Positions 5,572-8,503 of a stretch of DNA of 8,503 nucleotides are shown piece after piece (the stretch's first letter is position 1; the number at the start of each line of letters is the position of its first letter). The DNA is from Fen-1231 sp035286465 (GTDB lineage Bacteria > Gemmatimonadota > Gemmatimonadetes > Gemmatimonadales > Gemmatimonadaceae): positions 1 to 8,503 of the forward strand of contig DATEDF010000078.1 of NCBI GenBank assembly GCA_035286465.1, in the 5' to 3' direction. Under the pieces are notes generated by a model. The model did no database searches. It was not told the DNA's origin and saw nothing but the letters and a program-made list of their open reading frames with translations. The translations under genes and the position numbers were made by a program.

Positions 5572-7599
5572 GTGAGCGCCAGGGGGCTGACGCTGACCAC
5601 CAGGATCTTCCTCGGCACGGCGGCGATCGTCGCCGCCGCACTGGGGGCGGTGCTGGCCGTCGCCACGAGCTCGGCGAACAGGACGGCGAGCGCGGCCGTG
5701 AACCGCGCGCTCGGCGCCACGCAGGCGCAGGTCAAGACCAAGCTCAACGAGCGACGCGGCTCCCTGCGCGGCCAGGCGGAGCTCTTCGTCAAGGATCCGA
5801 ACTTCCGCGCCCTCATCGAGCAGAAGAAGCTGGCCGACGTGCTCGACCAGTCGCAGGAGGCACAGCAGCGCATCGGCGCGGACTGGGTGCAGATCACGGA
5901 CGACGCCGGCGTGCGAATGGCGAAGAGCGATGAGCCCGGCGCGGCGGCCGACACGCTGGCGGGCTCCGCCCTCATCGGCGGCGCGCTCGAGGGGACCGCG
6001 AAGAGCGGCTACGGCAGCGTCGGCGACTCCATCGTCTTCCAGGCCGTCGCGGTGCCGATCGCCGGTGCGGGCGCGAATCGGGTCGCCGGCACGCTGATGG
6101 CCGTGCGGATGGTGGACAGCGCGTTCGCCGCGTCGGTCCGGGCGGAGGCCGCGAGCGACGTCGCGTTCTTCACCTTCGATTCGACGGGACGGCCGCGGGT
6201 CGTGGGGTCCACGATCGGCCGGAGCGCGGAGCTCGTCACGGCGATCGCCGCGCTCGAGAAGCCGGTGCCGATGAACCCGGACGAGCCCGACTCGCTCCGG
6301 CGCGTGCAGGTGATGCGCAGCGAGCCGCGGATCGGCGCCACGCACTACGTCGCGGTCGGCGAGCCGCTCTACTCCGCCGCGGGCACGCCCGTCGGCGGAT
6401 TCCTGGTGCTCAGCGACCGCGACGCGGAGTTCGCCGACTTCAACCGACTGCGCACGATCATTCTGGGCGGCGGCGTGCTCGGCCTGCTCATCGCCGCGCT
6501 CCTCTCGTTCGGCATCGCGCGCCAGATCACGCGCCCCGTGATGCAGCTCGTCTCCGCCACGCGCCGCGCCGCCGAGGGCGACTACTCGGCGGACATCGAG
6601 GTAAGGGCCGGCGGCGAGATCGGCACCCTGGCCGACGCGTTCCGCGCGATGCTCAACGACCTTCGCGACAAGCAGGCGCTCGTGGAGTTCTTGAGCGGCG
6701 CCACGCCGGCCGGCGCGAAAACGGTGCGGCTCGCCGCGGCGGGCGCGACCGTGGCGGAGACCGCGCAGCAGGGCGGCATCACGCCCGGCACGCGCTTCGC
6801 GCAGCGCTACGAAGTGAAGGAGGTCCTCGGTGTGGGCGGGATGGGGATGGTCTTCAAGGCGGTGGACGCCGAGCTCGGCGAGGTGATCGCGATCAAGGCG
6901 CTCAAGCAGGAGCTGCTCGGCGAGGATCCCACCGCGCTCGAGCGCTTCAAGAGCGAGATCCGCCTCGCGCGGCGCATCTCGCACCGGAACGTCGTGCGCA
7001 CGCACGACCTGGGCGAGTTCTCCGGCGTCTACTACATCACGATGGAGTACGTCGAGGGGAAATCATTGAAGGAGCTGATCCGCACGCGCGGGCGGCTCCC
7101 CGTGCCCGCGACGCTCACCGTGGCGAAACAGATGTGCCGCGCGCTCGAGGTCGCGCACGAGCAGGGCGTCATCCACCGCGACATCAAGCCGCAGAACATG
7201 GTGGTGCAGTCGGACGGCGTGCTCAAGGTGATGGACTTCGGCATCGCGCGGCTCGCGAAGCGCCAGAGCGGCGTGACGCAGCAGGGGATGGTGGTGGGGA
7301 CGCCGGAGTACATGGCGCCCGAGCAGTTGATGGGCGACGAGATTGACGCGCGCGCCGACATCTACGCCGCGGGGTGCGTGATCTACGAGTGTCTCACCGG
7401 CGCGACGCCGATCACGGCGGAGAATCAGATCACGCTGATCGCGAAGCTGCTCGAGGACACGCCGATTGCGCCACGCGTCGTGAACGCCGAAGTCCCGGAG
7501 GCGCTGAGCGATCTGGTGATGCGGACGCTCGCGAAGAAGGCGGATGAGCGGCCGCAGTCGGCGACGGAGCTGCACGACCTGCTGGCGGCGATCGGGTAG
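5572..7599 (+). CDS. Transmembrane sensor Ser/Thr protein kinase (Cache-like sensor, HAMP, Hanks-type kinase)
   Basis: The 675-residue protein has membrane helices at 10-31 and 294-316 enclosing a sensor of about 260 residues. The start of the sensor (TQAQVKTKLNERRGSLRGQAELF, 50-72) and the ITDDAGVRMAKSD segment (108-120) look like a double-Cache domain. HAMP follows at about 317-370 (ITRPVMQLVSATRRAAEGDY), then a linker (371-410) and a kinase at 413-673. The kinase is complete. It has glycine loop LGVGGMG (419-425), Lys442 in IAIK, alphaC Glu462, catalytic HRDIKPQN (535-542, Asp537), DFG (555-557) and APE (582-584). Activation-loop Ser566 and Thr569 are candidate autophosphorylation sites. 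Sensing is predicted in the periplasm and phosphotransfer to Ser/Thr in the cytoplasm. Most bacterial Hanks kinases carry the kinase first and the sensor last, so this order is unusual and resembles a histidine kinase with the output swapped. No PP2C phosphatase or FHA protein is in the window. Substrate and ligand are unknown. Confidence 0.92.
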   Translation: MSARGLTLTTRIFLGTAAIVAAALGAVLAVATSSANRTASAAVNRALGATQAQVKTKLNERRGSLRGQAELFVKDPNFRALIEQKKLADVLDQSQEAQQRIGADWVQITDDAGVRMAKSDEPGAAADTLAGSALIGGALEGTAKSGYGSVGDSIVFQAVAVPIAGAGANRVAGTLMAVRMVDSAFAASVRAEAASDVAFFTFDSTGRPRVVGSTIGRSAELVTAIAALEKPVPMNPDEPDSLRRVQVMRSEPRIGATHYVAVGEPLYSAAGTPVGGFLVLSDRDAEFADFNRLRTIILGGGVLGLLIAALLSFGIARQITRPVMQLVSATRRAAEGDYSADIEVRAGGEIGTLADAFRAMLNDLRDKQALVEFLSGATPAGAKTVRLAAAGATVAETAQQGGITPGTRFAQRYEVKEVLGVGGMGMVFKAVDAELGEVIAIKALKQELLGEDPTALERFKSEIRLARRISHRNVVRTHDLGEFSGVYYITMEYVEGKSLKELIRTRGRLPVPATLTVAKQMCRALEVAHEQGVIHRDIKPQNMVVQSDGVLKVMDFGIARLAKRQSGVTQQGMVVGTPEYMAPEQLMGDEIDARADIYAAGCVIYECLTGATPITAENQITLIAKLLEDTPIAPRVVNAEVPEALSDLVMRTLAKKADERPQSATELHDLLAAIG

Positions 7600-7623
7600 C
7601 GGTCGCGGCAACCGGCGCGCGGA

Positions 7624-8010
7624 TTACGCCGCGATCGCCGCCGGCGCCGGCCCGGCGTCCACGAGCCGCCGGCCGACGGGGTCCACCATCAGGTTGAGCC
7701 CTTCGAGCGAGCGCGATCCGAGCAGCACGAGGTCGCCCGGCTCGCCGAAGACGACGTCATCGTGCGTCGAGATCGCGCCGACGTGCAGCAGCGCACCGCC
7801 GGTCCAGCGCTCGAGGATCGTGCCGCTGGCCTGTCGGAAGCGCATCATCCTGAGTCGCTCGATTCCGAGCGACTCGAGCAACGGCGCGGGAAACCACGAG
7901 AGCTCAGCCCCCGTGTCAATGAGCACGCCGGTCAGCCGCGCGCGGGTCCCGCGGCGGGACGGACTCTCGATTTCGACGTCGGTGCGGAAGGACCCCATGT
8001 CGTCGGGCAT
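7624..8010 (-). CDS. Small retropepsin-like aspartic protease (clan AA)
   Basis: The 128-residue product carries the aspartic protease signature VLIDTGAELSWFP (29-41) with catalytic Asp32-Thr33-Gly34-Ala35. The second family landmark, hydrophobic-hydrophobic-Gly (VLLG, 95-98), is followed by LNLMVDPVGRRLVD (105-118), common at the end of bacterial members. One DTGA per chain means the active enzyme should be a homodimer, as in retroviral proteases. No signal peptide or membrane helix is present, so it is predicted cytoplasmic. ATG 8010 is chosen because GGAG (8016-8019) lies 5 nt upstream; the frame is open farther to an ATG at 8136, but that extension has no ribosome site and is not protease-like. 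It converges on the kinase gene with a 24-nt gap. Substrate is unknown. Confidence 0.8.
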   Translation of the reverse strand: MPDDMGSFRTDVEIESPSRRGTRARLTGVLIDTGAELSWFPAPLLESLGIERLRMMRFRQASGTILERWTGGALLHVGAISTHDDVVFGEPGDLVLLGSRSLEGLNLMVDPVGRRLVDAGPAPAAIAA

Positions 8011-8015
8011 GGTAA

Positions 8016-8019
8016 CTCC
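8016..8019 (-). promoter_or_regulatory. Ribosome binding site deciding the protease start
   Basis: GGAG on the minus strand stands 5 nt before ATG 8010. This favours the 128-residue product over the longer frame from 8136. Confidence 0.5.
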
Positions 8020-8038
8020 GTTTCGGTCGCTGTGTAGC

Positions 8039-8044
8039 ATCATA
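8039..8044 (-). promoter_or_regulatory. Candidate -10 box of the protease gene
   Basis: TATGAT on the minus strand matches the -10 consensus at five of six positions and would start transcription near 8032, about 20 nt before the ATG. The best -35 at 18 nt spacing (TGGATT, 8063-8068) is poor, so the call rests on the -10 alone. Confidence 0.3.
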
Positions 8045-8186
8045 CGATTGCGAGCCGGAGCAATCCAGCGCGCGCCCACGGTCGGATCGTAGGGACCGCC
8101 TGTTACCCGCACGCGTTGTCCGGCGCGGCCCGCCACGCGGAAGTGTCCGACCGACAGGTGAGGCGCCCGCTCACCGTTGCCCGCCG

Positions 8187-8205
8187 CGTCACCGAAGCCG
8201 TGACG
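8187..8205. repeat. Short inverted repeat in the divergent intergenic region
   Basis: CGTCAC (8187-8192) and GTGACG (8200-8205) are perfectly inverted around a 7-nt spacer, 55 nt before the outer-membrane protein start. It could be an operator. The rest of the 249-nt gap 8011-8259 shows no gene, and no convincing promoter was found for the rightward gene. Confidence 0.25.
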
Positions 8206-8259
8206 ACGCGCGGGCCGGGCCGGGTAGCTCTTTCAGGAACCCCACTCCCGGGAGGTCGA

Positions 8260-8503
8260 ATGTCGTCACACCTCGTTCGCGTGCTGGTCCGGCGTACCGT
8301 TGCCCTCTCGAGTTCCGTGGTGCTCGCGCTGCCCGTCCTGCTCGGCGCGGGAGGCCTCGCCCCCCTGCGCGCGCAGCTCGTCACGCCGAAGACGGTGCCG
8401 GTGCACAACGCCCAGCAGTTCGACGTCTTCCCGTCGGCGAACGCCGCGATGGGCGGCGTCTCGATCGCGCTCGACGACTCGCTGCTCGACGCGTTCGTGA
8501 ATC
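8260..8503 (+). CDS. Outer-membrane protein, N-terminal fragment (PorV/FadL-like barrel), runs off window
   Basis: An ATG at 8260 preceded by GGAGG (8251-8255, 4 nt spacing) opens a frame of 81 codons to the window edge. The N-terminus is basic (HLVRVLVRR), followed by a hydrophobic stretch (13-33) and a likely cleavage after APLRAQ (34-39). The mature start includes FDVFPSANAAMGGVSIALDDSLLDAFVN (54-81). The S-A-x-x-A-M-G-G pattern followed by an acidic turn and a final F-V-N is characteristic of the first strand of PorV/UPF0164- and FadL-like outer-membrane barrels. The product is therefore probably a barrel involved in secretion or hydrophobic uptake, but only the first strand is visible. 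It is divergent from the protease gene. Confidence 0.65.
   Translation, partial: MSSHLVRVLVRRTVALSSSVVLALPVLLGAGGLAPLRAQLVTPKTVPVHNAQQFDVFPSANAAMGGVSIALDDSLLDAFVN

Noticed and set aside
5431..7005. 524-codon open frame on the minus strand opposite the kinase
   Set aside because: It is antisense to a fully conserved kinase; its Arg/Ala/His-rich composition without recognisable motifs is the usual shadow of high-GC codon bias.
7600..7623. Possible hairpin CGGT/ACCG between the kinase and protease genes
   Set aside because: The stem is 4 bp with no T-tract; too weak to call a terminator.

Overview
The window is very GC-rich bacterial DNA with tightly packed genes on both strands. Three predicted exported proteins have signal peptides ending in Ala-Gln (LPAQ, LAQ, LRAQ). 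Two of these look like outer-membrane beta-barrels, so the host is a diderm. High GC, Ala-Gln signal peptides and a eukaryotic-type Ser/Thr kinase together suggest Gemmatimonadota or a similar soil lineage. That placement is an inference from composition and style, not from a marker gene.

Layout from left to right: (1) the 3' end of a polytopic membrane protein, probably a GT-C type glycosyltransferase (2-856), followed after 2 nt by a THUMP-type RNA methyltransferase of the RlmL/YpsC family (859-2007). (2) A convergent, apparently standalone AAA ATPase with a DUF4143 C-terminal region (2055-3296, minus). A striking AT-rich 43-nt dyad (3313-3355) overlaps its predicted promoter. (3) A minus-strand outer-membrane beta-barrel protein (3449-4798), divergent from a plus-strand pair: a type 1 copper (cupredoxin) secreted protein (4839-5531) and a membrane-anchored sensor Ser/Thr kinase (5572-7599). 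(4) A small retropepsin-like aspartic protease on the minus strand (7624-8010), convergent with the kinase. (5) The N-terminus of a second outer-membrane protein (8260 to the window edge).

The most coherent unit is the barrel, cupredoxin and sensor kinase block. The barrel and cupredoxin genes start only about 40 nt apart in opposite directions, and a good sigma70-like promoter for the cupredoxin-kinase operon lies inside the first codons of the barrel gene. The kinase has a histidine-kinase or chemoreceptor-like order (TM, large extracytoplasmic sensor, TM, HAMP, catalytic domain) with a complete Hanks-type kinase as output. This suggests that an envelope or copper-protein-related signal is sensed in the periplasm and relayed by Ser/Thr phosphorylation.

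No tRNA, rRNA, CRISPR array, insertion sequence or convincing intrinsic terminator was seen. No stretch longer than 300 nt lacks a gene. The largest gap is 8011-8259.
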